From: Leclercia adecarboxylata
Lineage (GTDB): Bacteria > Pseudomonadota > Gammaproteobacteria > Enterobacterales > Enterobacteriaceae
Assembly (NCBI GenBank): GCA_901472455.1
Contig: LR590464.1
Coordinates: 124,001 to 188,000, forward strand
Reading direction: 5' to 3'
DNA: 64,000 nt
Below are positions 1-9,232 of this stretch, one piece after another (the stretch's first letter is position 1; the number at the start of each line of letters is the position of its first letter). The notes below the pieces were generated by a model. It ran no database searches, was not told the DNA's origin, and saw only the letters and a list, made by a program, of their open reading frames with translations. The position numbers and the translations under genes are program-made.

Positions 1-1
1 T

Positions 2-808
2 ACCGGCTCCACCGAAGTGGGCCAGCAGATCATGCAGTACGCCACCCAGAACATCATTCCGGTGACGCTGGAGCTGGGCGGGAAATCCCCGAACATCTTC
101 TTCGCCGACGTAATGGATGAAGAGGATGCCTTTTTTGATAAGGCGCTGGAAGGGTTTGCGCTTTTCGCCTTCAACCAGGGCGAAGTCTGCACCTGCCCAA
201 GCCGGGCGCTGGTGCAGGAGTCGATCTACGAGCGCTTTATGGAGCGCGCCATCCGCCGCGTGGAGGCGATCCGCAGCGGCAACCCGCTGGACAGCGTTAC
301 CCAGATGGGCGCCCAGGTATCGCACGGGCAGCTTGAAACCATCCTCAACTACATTGATATCGGTAAGAATGAAGGCGCTGAGATCTTAACCGGCGGGCGG
401 CGTAAGCAGCTGGATGGCGAGCTGAAAGAGGGTTACTACCTGGAGCCAACCATTCTGTCCGGCAAAAACAACATGCGCGTCTTCCAGGAGGAGATCTTCG
501 GCCCGGTGCTGGCGGTGACCACTTTCAAAACCATGGAGGAGGCGCTGGAGCTGGCCAACGACTCGCAGTATGGCCTGGGGGCGGGGGTCTGGAGCCGTAA
601 CGGCAATCTGGCGTATCAGATGGGACGCGGGATCCAGGCCGGACGCGTGTGGACCAACTGTTATCACGCTTACCCGGCCCATGCCGCGTTTGGTGGATAT
701 AAGCAGTCGGGCATTGGCCGTGAAACCCACAAGATGATGCTGGAACATTACCAGCAGACCAAATGCCTGCTGGTCAGCTACTCCGATAAGCCATTGGGCC
801 TGTTCTAA
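2..808 (+). CDS. aldB: Aldehyde dehydrogenase B (3' part)
   Basis: C-terminal 268 codons of an NAD(P)-dependent aldehyde dehydrogenase that oxidises aldehydes such as acetaldehyde to the acid in the cytosol; the reading frame is open from base 2 and roughly the first 240 residues lie outside the window. Visible ALDH hallmarks are the LELGGKSPN segment with the general-base Glu (near base 70), the catalytic Cys in [11 protein letters not shown] (bases 170-205), and the EEIFGPV motif (bases 485-510). The C-terminus SDKPLGLF and the whole fragment read like E. coli AldB. Its stop codon overlaps that of the convergent yiaU by 4 bp. No frameshift was seen in this fragment. Confidence 0.95.
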   Translation, partial: TGSTEVGQQIMQYATQNIIPVTLELGGKSPNIFFADVMDEEDAFFDKALEGFALFAFNQGEVCTCPSRALVQESIYERFMERAIRRVEAIRSGNPLDSVTQMGAQVSHGQLETILNYIDIGKNEGAEILTGGRRKQLDGELKEGYYLEPTILSGKNNMRVFQEEIFGPVLAVTTFKTMEEALELANDSQYGLGAGVWSRNGNLAYQMGRGIQAGRVWTNCYHAYPAHAAFGGYKQSGIGRETHKMMLEHYQQTKCLLVSYSDKPLGLF

Positions 809-1768
809 CCTTTGAGAGCAGACCGCCCCCGGGGGGTCTGCTCAATCTGTTTACGCAGCGTATTCAATACCCCATCCAGTACAAACTGCACCCGCCACGG
901 CTGATAGTCACGTTTGCGGAAGATAGCCACCAGATCCAGCCACCACTCCTCCTGCTGAATGAAACAGGGCACCATTGACCCCTCTTCTATCTCCCGTGCC
1001 AGACTCTCTTTTGGCGCAAAGACGATCCCCAGATGGTTGCGGGCCAACTCCAGCGCCGTCTGGGTGTTGTCGCAAATATAATTGCCCGAAACTTTATAAT
1101 CGAGAACCTGCTCGCTATTATTCACGCGAAAACGCCAGATATTAGCGTCATCAATTATCATTGAGTCGATAAGAATGCAGGAGTGATTAATAAGGTCGTC
1201 GGGTTTGCTAATGGGGTGTTTTTTTATATATTCCGGGGTGGCGAAAGCGGTAAGAGAATATTTGGTTAAGGTGGTGGCGACCAGGTTTTCATCTTTGGGT
1301 TGGGCATAGGTAATTAAAATGTCGCAATCGTCGGGAAAGGTCACCCCTTCGAAAAATTCATTCCTGTCGAGGTTGTAGGTTTTCAGGCTAATACGGATAT
1401 CGCCAATATCCTTGATCTCATGAATTACCTGGCGGGCAAGGTAAGACATGATTCCCGATGGCCCATAGATAGTGACCTTCCCGCGTTTTTCGTGCTTATA
1501 ATCAGCAATGAAATTAATCAGTTGCTCATTTTTTTTCAGCGATGCCTCGATGAAAGGCAGTAATGATTCACCGAACTGGGTCAGCGCCAGGTGGCGGGTG
1601 GTACGCTCAAACACCTTCAGCCCAACGCGGGTTTCGAAATCAGCAAGATATTTACTGACGTTGGCCTGGGCCATCCCTAATAACGCGGCAGCATCACCAA
1701 TACTGTGGGTCGCGGCAATAACGGAAATGATTTTTTAATTCTCGTGGCTTGATTTGCATTTTGTTCAT
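805..1768 (-). CDS. yiaU: LysR-family regulator, likely YiaU (one frameshift)
   Basis: LysR-type transcription factor of about 320 aa: N-terminal winged HTH ([18 protein letters not shown], then [19 protein letters not shown]) and a C-terminal effector-binding domain. A T run near 1731-1736 carries one extra base; removing it joins the HTH start (beginning [11 protein letters not shown] at 1768) to the rest. The name rests mainly on context: it lies divergent from yiaT and beside aldB, as yiaU does in K-12. The effector is unknown. It probably controls yiaT and itself from the 120 bp shared intergenic region. Confidence 0.8.
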
Positions 1769-1888
1769 TGCCTGACGCCCATCTATATGAATTTATATAT
1801 AATATTATACAAATAACGGCATTGCATCGCCATTTTTGTAACCATTATTATGCGCCGCGTCGTATGACATTTAATGGATTGCAAAACA
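1769..1888. promoter_or_regulatory. yiaU/yiaT divergent control region
   Basis: AT-rich gap between two divergent genes. It holds a perfect 12-bp palindrome, TATAATATTATA (1798-1809), which fits the dyad shape of a LysR box (T-N11-A). Binding by YiaU is inference from position only. Confidence 0.4.
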
Positions 1889-2629
1889 ATGAAGTTTAAA
1901 AAGAATTTCCTCATCGCGGCCGCTTTATTTACGGCAACGTCCGCAATGGCCGATGACTTTTCAATTGGCGCTGGCGCATTTTTTAATGAATCACCCTATA
2001 AAGGCTATAACGAGAACGTCTCCGCAGTCCCGTTCATGAGCTACGAAGGCCAGTACGTCTACGTGCGCCAGACCACCGGCGGCTGGATCGTCTGGAAAGA
2101 TGCCAAAAACGAACTGAGCCTGACTGCCTCCTGGATGCCGCTGCACTTCGACCCGGACGATAACGACGACCATGGGATGAAGCAGCTGGATGAGCGTAAA
2201 GCCTCTGTGATGCTGGGCGGAGCCTACTACCGCCACGAAAGCTGGGGGAGCCTGAAGTTTACCCTGGCCGCCGATGCGATGGACGAAAGCGGTGGGGCGA
2301 TGGGCGAGATGACTTACTTCCGTCCGATCCGCATGGAGCGCCTGACCCTGACGCCGTCGGTGGGCGTCTTCTTCCACGAGGAAAGCTTCAATGATTACTA
2401 CTACGGCGTCTCAGAAAAAGAGTCCCGCCGCAGCGCTCTGCAGTCTTATACCGCGGGCGACACGGTCACCCCGTATGTCGGCCTGGCGGCGAAATACCGG
2501 CTGACGCAGAACCTCTATTTGAACGCCAGCGCAGTCTATACCGTACTGCCTGACGACGTGAAAAACAGCCCAATGATCGACCGTGACGACAGCTTTATGC
2601 TGATGACCGGTCTCTCCTGGAAATTTTAA
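1889..2629 (+). CDS. yiaT: MipA/OmpV-family outer membrane protein YiaT
   Basis: Predicted outer membrane beta-barrel of 246 aa, the K-12 YiaT length. A signal peptide (MKFKKNFLIAAALFTATSAMA, cut near residue 21) precedes a body with alternating beta-strand pattern and a terminal aromatic (GLSWKF) typical of Bam substrates. Conserved YiaT stretches include NESPYKGYNEN, ELSLTASWMPL and SPMIDRDDSF. An upstream in-frame ATG at 1874 lacks a ribosome binding site, so the start is placed at 1889 where the signal peptide begins. Function is not established; OmpV relatives are porin or scaffold-like proteins. It is divergent from yiaU, which probably regulates it. Frame intact. Confidence 0.9.
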   Translation: MKFKKNFLIAAALFTATSAMADDFSIGAGAFFNESPYKGYNENVSAVPFMSYEGQYVYVRQTTGGWIVWKDAKNELSLTASWMPLHFDPDDNDDHGMKQLDERKASVMLGGAYYRHESWGSLKFTLAADAMDESGGAMGEMTYFRPIRMERLTLTPSVGVFFHEESFNDYYYGVSEKESRRSALQSYTAGDTVTPYVGLAAKYRLTQNLYLNASAVYTVLPDDVKNSPMIDRDDSFMLMTGLSWKF

Positions 2630-2641
2630 CTCGCCAAAAAT

Positions 2642-2663
2642 CTGCCCTCAGGGACGAGGGCAG
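2642..2663 (+). terminator. Hairpin after yiaT
   Basis: CTGCCCTC and its complement CGAGGGCAG around an AGGGA loop, 12 bp past the yiaT stop. The T tract is weak, so termination efficiency is uncertain. Confidence 0.45.
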
Positions 2664-2673
2664 CCTCAATTCT

Positions 2674-2735
2674 GCCGGGTGGCGCTGCCCATACCTGACC
2701 CGTTTCCCGGGCTGGGTATGTGCAGCGTCGTCCGG
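2674..2735. repeat. REP-like palindrome pair
   Basis: GC-rich imperfect palindrome starting GCCGGGTGGCGCTGCCC with a CCCGGGCTGGG counterpart, between the convergent ends of yiaT and the GH127 gene. It belongs to the GCCGGGnGGCGC type of REP element also seen near 19.1, 20.6, 21.3, 26.0, 29.2, 35.1 and 50.8 kb. Confidence 0.5.
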
Positions 2736-2737
2736 CT

Positions 2738-4693
2738 TTAATTTGCCTCATCTATCCAGATGCGCATTTCCCCTTCGCCGCGGTTCGCCCAGCTAAACCA
2801 CGGAATAAAGGTCAGCGTCTGGGCCTGCTGCGTGGTTGGCGCGCGATCGTACTGCCACAGCGGCTGGTGCTCCGCGTTCGCGGTATGGCGGGTGTAACCC
2901 TGGGTCTGGAGCAGCACCTTGTGGGCAAAAATCCCTTTGCCTTCCAGGAGCTTAAATTCGCTGTCGGCGGGCAGGATCAGGTTATGCAGCCCGGCACCGT
3001 TATCGGCCTCTTCGAGACAGTAGACCAGCGGCCCGCGCTGGATCGCCACTTTCCCGGCCTGCTGGCGCACCTGCGGATTGCCGTATACCCGGCGTACCGG
3101 CATCGGCAGGGTTAACTGCAGTCTGTCGCCCTCCTGCCAGCGGCGGGTCAGGTAGAGATATCCCGCGCGCACCTCCCCGGTAACGACTTCGCCATTCAGC
3201 GTCAGCTGCGGATTATCGCACCAGTCCGGCAGACGCAGGGCCAGGGTGTGGTCGATGGCCACCGGCGATGTGATGTCGATAGTGACCTGCTCCTGCCACG
3301 GGTAGTTGCCGCTGATCCGCACCTGCAATTCTTTGTCGCCTACCGGGAAGGCCATGCTGTTGCCGATGTAGAGGTTAATAAACAACGCATCTTCACGGAC
3401 GGTATAGAGGTAGTGACCGATGGAGGTCAGCACGCGGGCGATATTCGGCGGGCAGCAGGCGCAGCCGAACCAGCGCTGGCGAACCGGCTTCACGTGATAT
3501 GGTTAAACGCCAGCGATTTCGGATGCACCTCCAGCGGGTTAACGTAGAAGAAGTGCTTCCCGTCCAGCGCCATGCCGCCCAGAACGGTGTTGTACAGCGC
3601 CCGCTCCATCACGTCGGCGTACTGGCTGTTGGCCTCCATCTCCAGCATCCGGCGGGCAAACATCATCAGGCCGATGGAGGCACAGCTTTCGGCATAGACG
3701 GTGTCGTTGGGCAGATCGTAATCGCTGCTGAAGGCTTCGCGCTGCTCTGTGAGCCGATCCCGCCGGTAATGTACAGCTGGCGCTGCGCCATATTGTTCCA
3801 CAGGCGCAGGCAGTCCTGACGTTTGCCTTCGTCCTGGCTCAGGCGCGCCAGATGCGCCACGCCGGTCATCAGATAGACGAAGCGCACCGCATGACCAATC
3901 GCCGTTGGCTGTTCGGCCAGCGGCTGATGCGCCTGGCTGTAGGCTTTGTCCTGCACCATCCACGCCGGGCCGTAGGTGTTCCAGTACGAGGTTTTACCGC
4001 GCTTTTTCATATTCGATGTCGTAGAAGTGCGGCTGGGTGCCGCGCTCCTCGACAAAAATATTTCACCAGCGCCAGATAGCGCGGCTCCTGGGTGACATCG
4101 AACAGGCGCATCAGGGCCAGCTCGATCTCGGGATGGCCGGGATAGCCATGTAACTGCTGCTCGCCAGGGCCAAACACGCTGTCGATATGGTCGGCCAGCT
4201 TGCAGACCACCTCCAGCAGACGGCGTTTGCCGGTGCCCTGGAAATACGCCACGCCCGCTTCAATCATGTGCCCGGCGCAGTACAGCTCATGGCATTCGGC
4301 CAGGTTCGTCCAGCGTTCGCCGGGGGCTTTTACCGTGAAATAGGTGTTCAGGTAGCCATCGTCGCACTGCGCGGCGGCCACCAGTTCGATCACCTCGTCG
4401 GCGGTTTTTTCCAGTTCGGCGTCGGGTTTCTGGCACAGCGACCAGGCCACGGCCTCCAGCCATTTGGCTACGTCGCTATCCTGAAAGACCATCCCGTAAA
4501 ACTCTCCGCTCTGCTGGCCTGCCGCAATGCGGAAGTTGGCGATCGCATGGCTCGGTTCGGCCTCGGTGATGCGATCGTTCAGGGCGTCCCACTGATAGGG
4601 AATAACCACATCGCGCACCAGCTGTTGATACTGGCCCAAAAACGGGTCGCTGATTTTCAGTTTGTGCAGGTCGGGTTCCATTATGGACATCAT
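2738..4693 (-). CDS. Glycoside hydrolase family 127 (beta-L-arabinofuranosidase type), frameshifted
   Basis: About 650 aa, the usual GH127 length, after correcting four indels: extra base near 4054 and 4004, missing base near 3740 and 3497. GH127 enzymes release beta-L-arabinofuranose by a Cys nucleophile held by zinc. The Zn/catalytic set known from Bifidobacterium HypBA1 is visible: Glu and Cys in YAESCASIG (near 3690) and the Cys pair in CACCPPN (near 3450). The rest is an alpha/alpha barrel (QCDDGYLNTYF, ECHELYCAGH, YITGGIG) followed by beta-sandwich sequence. There is no signal peptide, so it acts in the cytosol on imported substrate. The start at 4693 (alternative 4690) follows GGAGA and sits 7 bp after the transporter stop, indicating one operon. 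The exact substrate is unproven. Confidence 0.85.
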
Positions 4694-4700
4694 GTTCTCC

Positions 4701-6102
4701 TCAGGCGTGAGCGTGACGCTGGCGCAGGTCGGTGGCAATGCGCGCCATCATCGGGTTATTGAGTCGGCACTTGCGGATCGCCAGTGCCAGCAGCAGGTGG
4801 AAAAGGGCAGGTAGCAGGGTTTCCATGGTGGTGATGCCCTGCAGCGAGGCGGCTGTCTGGTTGCCCGCCCCCGGCTGATAGGCGACAAAAATGAACACCA
4901 GGCTGATGATCCCGGCGCTTGAGGCCCAGGCCAGCTTGATGAAAAACAGGTTAAAGGCGAAGTTCATCCCGGAAGAGCGCACGCCGGTTTTCCACTCGCC
5001 GTAGTCGTCGGCAAAGGCCATTAACGCGAAGTGCAGCGGCAGGGTAAAGCCGAGGATCACTCCGTTCGCCAGGATAACGATCAGCCACAGGGTCTGGTGC
5101 GCCGGGCCGCCGGGCAGGAACCACATGCCCGCCGCCAGTACCGCCAGCACCAGGTTGGTGTAGTAGTAGAGTTTGACGGTATCGCTGCGGCGCGACAGCA
5201 GGTTGACGATCACCGCCCCGAGAATGGCGGCAAAGGTCACCATGGTGAAGAACAGCGAGGTGTAGGCGGTGCTGCCTTCCAGCACGTAGGTGATGAAATA
5301 CATGTAGCCGCCGCCACGGATGTTAAAGACGTTAATCAGCAGGAAGGACATCACCAGCATCAACAGCAGTTGGTCGTTTTTGCGCAGACCGGCAAGGTGC
5401 TCCTTGAGGGTGAACTTGCCCATCAGCGCCAGCGGCACACGCTCGCGCACCCAGAAGAAGCAGCACAGGAACATCACTACCGCAATGGCGCACAGCACTC
5501 CCACGCCGAGCTGATACCCCTGCGCCACATTGCCCTGGCCGAGTGCCGAAACCAGCCAAGGCAGGCCGACCGAGACCAGAAAACCGGCCACACCGCACAG
5601 TACAAAGCGCCAGGACTGACAGGAGAGCACCTCGCTGTGGCGGGTGGTCATGGTGTTGATGAGCGCGCAGTAAGGCACGTTGATGGCGGTATACCCTACC
5701 GAGAGCAGCAGGTAGGTGCCGAATGCCCAGGCGATTTTGACCCCCATCCCGGCATCCGGCACGGTGAAGGTCAGGACGCCGATAATACCAATGGGGACGG
5801 CGACCCACAGCTGCCACGGGCGAAAGCGTCCCCAGCGGCTTTGGGTACGGTCGGCAATAATCCCCATCACCGGATCGGAGATGGCGTCAAAAATGCGCAG
5901 GGCGATAAACAGCGTGCCGACCAGCGCCGGGGTTAAGCCAAACACATCGGTATAGAAAAAGGTAAGAAAATTCATGATCAGACAGGTGATTACCGTCCCG
6001 CCCGCATCACCCAGGCCGTAGCCGATTTTTTTCTCGCACCGAGAGGCGATCGTTGATGGCCTGTTGGGCAATCTCTGTCTGTGTAATCGGAGTGGAAGTC
6101 AT
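4701..6102 (-). CDS. GPH-family sugar:cation symporter (one frameshift)
   Basis: About 466 aa, 12 predicted transmembrane segments. It has the glycoside-pentoside-hexuronide (MelB/YicJ) pattern: GYGLGDAGG near the N-terminus, FFYTDVFGL, then [18 protein letters not shown] and RWGRFRPW. The true start is ATG 6102 (beginning [16 protein letters not shown]) after a GAGGAG site; an extra base in the seven-T run near 6030 separates it from the body. Lying directly upstream of the GH127 gene, it presumably imports the oligosaccharide or glycoside that enzyme cleaves. It is divergent from the AraC-type gene, the likely activator. Substrate identity is inference. Confidence 0.85.
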
Positions 6103-6327
6103 GAGGTAACTCCTCGGGTTATCGGATTTTTTATGTTGTTTTGTCAGGTACCCGATTAATTTTGCACTGTTCCCTGGTGCCAACAAGGGAAGGGAAAAGT
6201 ATAAAAAGGTGAGGATTCCGACCTTGTTCTCAAAATGTGATTCAGATCGGGCGATTAACAATTAAACGTTAATAATCAAGAGTAAATTGGCAATAAATGA
6301 CCATGAATAGCGGGAAAATGAATAGCG
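6103..6327. promoter_or_regulatory. Divergent GPH transporter/araC-type control region
   Basis: 225 bp gap between divergent genes. TGTGATTCAGATCGGG at 6236-6251 has one good CRP half-site (TGTGA) and a partial second. Catabolite control is plausible for a sugar operon but not shown. No clear promoter hexamers stand out. Confidence 0.35.
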
Positions 6328-7149
6328 ATGCTCGAATTATCCATAACACTTCCGATTAAAGTGCAGAACGGGGGGTTCTTTATCTCCCGGGGCGTGGGGC
6401 GACACCCGGCGCGTAAGCTCGACTCCTGGGAAAATCATCTTTGTCGAAAAGGGGACATTAACGATCCAAGAGGAGGGGACCGTTTTCGAGGTCAATGCTG
6501 GGGAGAGTTTACTGCTCTGGCCGCATCGTCGGCATAAAGGGGTGGAGGATTTCCCCGCCGATTTACGCTTTTACTGGCTGCATTTTGAGGTCGAGGAGCA
6601 GAGTTCCCCTTCCGCCTGGGAGCACGCTGCTGTCGGTACAGCAGCACGGCAAAAACCGGCGATCCGCAGGCGATGATTGCGCTGTTCCGGCAATTTATGA
6701 CCGAGCAGGAGAAGCTTCAGCGCAGCCTGGCGCTGGAATTTATTCTGCTGCTGATCCTGCAACAGCTTTCGCTGGCCGCCGGGCAGGAACTGCCGCCGGA
6801 TGAGGCGGGGGTAAACCTGGCGTGGAAGGCCCGGCAGCTGATCCGCACCCAGTTTCATCTGCCGCTCTCCACCTCATCGTTGGCCAGAGAACTGCACTGC
6901 AACGCGGATTACCTGGGGCGGGTGTTTCGCCGTGTGTTCCATTTGACCCTGACCGAGGCCATTCACCGCCAGCGCGTCAGGGCCGCCGAAAAGCTCTTAC
7001 TCAACGATGCCGTATCGTTGAAAGAAGTGGCGACACGCTGCGGTTTTAACGACGTGGGTTACTTCCGGCAGATCTTTCGTAAGCACACCGGGTTAACGCC
7101 CGCCGTCTGGAAACGGCGCTATTGTAAGGAGCATATTAATTCCGGCTGA
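6328..7149 (+). CDS. AraC-family regulator (frameshifted)
   Basis: Sugar-responsive AraC/XylS regulator of roughly 270 aa. The N-terminal cupin-like domain reads GGFFISRGVGRHPARKLDSWE, then IIFVEKGTLTIQEEG and GESLLLWPHRRHKG. The C-terminus carries two HTH motifs (LSTSSLARELHCNADYLGRVF and AVSLKEVATRCGFNDVGYF) ending in the family pattern FRKHTGLTPAVWKRR. Indels near 6434, 6601 and 6651 break the frame. Its divergent position points to control of the GPH-GH127 operon. K-12 has the IclR-family yiaJ and the yiaK-S operon here instead. Confidence 0.82.
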
Positions 7150-7274
7150 GTTCTGGGGCCGATGGCCAGTTTTTACGGCAGGGCGCACAAATCAGGTCTT
7201 TTACCCTGTCTGATCAAAGCGCTGGTCCCGGGCACTCTGGCAACCTGACTTTTTGAGTCAGGATGGAGCAGGCG

Positions 7275-7745
7275 ATGAATCCCTTTATTATGGCGGACCC
7301 GGCGAAATGTATTGGCTGTCGCACCTGCGAAGTGGCCTGTGTGGTGTCGCATCAGGAAGATCAGAATTGTGCGGCCGTTACGCCTGGCACCTTTACTTCG
7401 CGTATCCGGGTGGTGAAGGGCGGCACGTTTACCACGGCGGTCACCTGTCACCAGTGTGAGGATGCGCCCTGCGCCAACGTCTGCCCGACCCAGGCTATTC
7501 AGCGACTGGCGGGTGTCTGGCAGGTAGATCAGGCGCGCTGTATCGGCTGTAAAAGCTGCATGCTGGCCTGTCCGTTCGGGGCGATGCAGGTGACCGGACA
7601 TGCTGAACAGGTTCAGGCACTGAAATGCGACCGCTGCGCGCACCGTCAGGAGGGGCCGGCCTGTGTCGCGGCCTGCCCAACCTACGCGTTACGCTGCGTC
7701 GATCCCGCCAGATTACGCGCCGAACGGCTGCGTTTTCTGGCGTAA
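7275..7745 (+). CDS. ysaA: Four-cluster ferredoxin-like electron transfer protein YsaA
   Basis: 156 aa, all iron-sulfur protein: four Cys-rich groups (CIGCRTCEVAC, CHQCEDAPCANVCP, CIGCKSCMLACPFGAM, CDRC...CVAACPTYAL) able to bind four [4Fe-4S] clusters, as in HydN and DmsB-type subunits. It matches K-12 YsaA, which also neighbours avtA. The start at 7275 (MNPFIMADPAKCIGC) follows GGAG at 7266-7269 and agrees with K-12; a start 12 bp upstream is less likely. It is presumably cytosolic and passes electrons to an unknown oxidoreductase. Frame intact. Confidence 0.88.
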   Translation: MNPFIMADPAKCIGCRTCEVACVVSHQEDQNCAAVTPGTFTSRIRVVKGGTFTTAVTCHQCEDAPCANVCPTQAIQRLAGVWQVDQARCIGCKSCMLACPFGAMQVTGHAEQVQALKCDRCAHRQEGPACVAACPTYALRCVDPARLRAERLRFLA

Positions 7746-7749
7746 ACCG

Positions 7750-9007
7750 TCAGAGACCGTTTTCCTGCCAGGCAAGCTCAATCTCTTCTGCAAGGATTTT
7801 CACCCCGGCTTCGATTTTTTCCGGGTCCGGGACATAGTTCATGCGCATGCACTGGTGAGTGTGCGGCCAGGGTTTATCCAGCCCCGGGAAGAAGTAATCT
7901 CCCGGCACCATCAACACCCCACGTTTTTTCAGGCGCTGATACAGCAGTTCAGTGGTGATCGGCAGATCCTTAAACCACAGCCAGAGGAAAATCGCCCCTT
8001 CAGGTTTGTGGATCAGGCAGCGATCTTCCGGTAAATAGCGGCGGATGGTGGCGATCGTCTCTTGTACGCGCTGATAGTAAAACGGCTTAATCACTTCATT
8101 GGACAGGCGCAGCAGATCGTTGCGCTTAATCATCTCGCACATCATTGCCGGGCCAATCCCACCTGGAGACAGGCTGATAATGCCGTTCATATTGGTGATG
8201 GCGGTGATGATTTTCTCATTGGCGATGATGATCCCGCAGCGGCTGCCCGGCAGCCCCAGTTTGGACAGACTCATGCACAGGACAATGTTCGGATTCCACA
8301 GCGGGGCGTGCTTCGCTGAAGATGATGCCCGGGAAGGGCACGCCATAGGCGTTATCAATCACCAGCGGAATGCCGTGCTGGTTAGCCAGCACATCCAGCT
8401 TCATCAGCTCTTCGTCAGTGATCACGTTCCCGGTTGGGTTGGTCGGACGCGAGACGCAGATCATCCCCGTCTCTTCACCAATATGCAGATGCTCAAAATC
8501 GACGTGATATTTGAACTGGCCTTCCGGTAGCAGCTCAATGTTAGGGCGCGCGGAGACGAAAAGGTCGTCCTCAAGGCCGGAGTCGGCATAACCGATGTAC
8601 TCCGGCGTTAGCGGGAAGAGCACTTTTTTAGTGGTGCCGTCGGCACGTCGGCCCGCGAAGAGGTTAAATAAGTAGAAAAACGCGCTCTGGCTGCCGTTTG
8701 TCAGTGCAATATTCTGTGGTTCAATCTCCCAGCCGAGGGTGTCGCGCAGCATCTCCGCCAGTGCGGCGAGCAGCTCGGTTTTCCCTTGTGGGCCGTCATA
8801 ATTGCACAGCGCATCAGTGGCTTTGCCATTTTCCAGCATGTCAGCGAGGAGCGTCTGAAAATAGGCGTTCATCTCTGGAATTTGTGCCGGGTTACCGCCG
8901 CCGAGCATGATGGCGCCCGGTGTGCGCAGCCCGTCGTTGAGATCCTCCATCAGGCGGGTAATGCCTGAATGGCGGGTGAATTTGTCGCCGAAAAGTGAAA
9001 AAGTCAT
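7750..9007 (-). CDS. avtA: Valine-pyruvate aminotransferase (one frameshift)
   Basis: PLP-dependent class I/II aminotransferase (418 aa when corrected; K-12 has 417) that interconverts valine and pyruvate with 2-ketoisovalerate and alanine, linking alanine and valine synthesis. The start region MTFSLFGDKFTRHSGITRLMEDL and the PLP-lysine motif SLSKLGLPGSR (Lys near residue 251, bases 8240-8270) are clear. An extra G in the GGGG run at 8301-8304 splits the gene. It converges with ysaA, whose stop is 5 bp away. Read-through of both halves is continuous with K-12 AvtA. Confidence 0.95.
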
Positions 9008-9192
9008 AGCAGGTGTTCTGTCGAGCCTATTCTAAGTGTGGCTCACCATAACCCTACAGCTGCGTGGGTGCAAATCAGCGTGGAAACGGAGAAGTGCGGT
9101 TTTGTGTTATCAGTTTGCCATCAGGCAGCGAATAATCCTGTGCTTCACTGCCCGCCGGGCTGCGTCATCCCGACAAAACGCTTTCCACGATC

Positions 9193-9221
9193 GGCCCCCT
9201 CTCCCGTGAGGAAGAGGGGAC
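9193..9221. repeat. CCCTCTCC-type palindromic repeat
   Basis: Imperfect palindrome CCCCCTCTCCCGTGAGG followed by AAGAGGGG, just after malS. It is the same family as the elements at 32.2, 35.1-35.5 and 46.7 kb. Confidence 0.5.
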
Positions 9222-9232
9222 ACAGGTAGACG

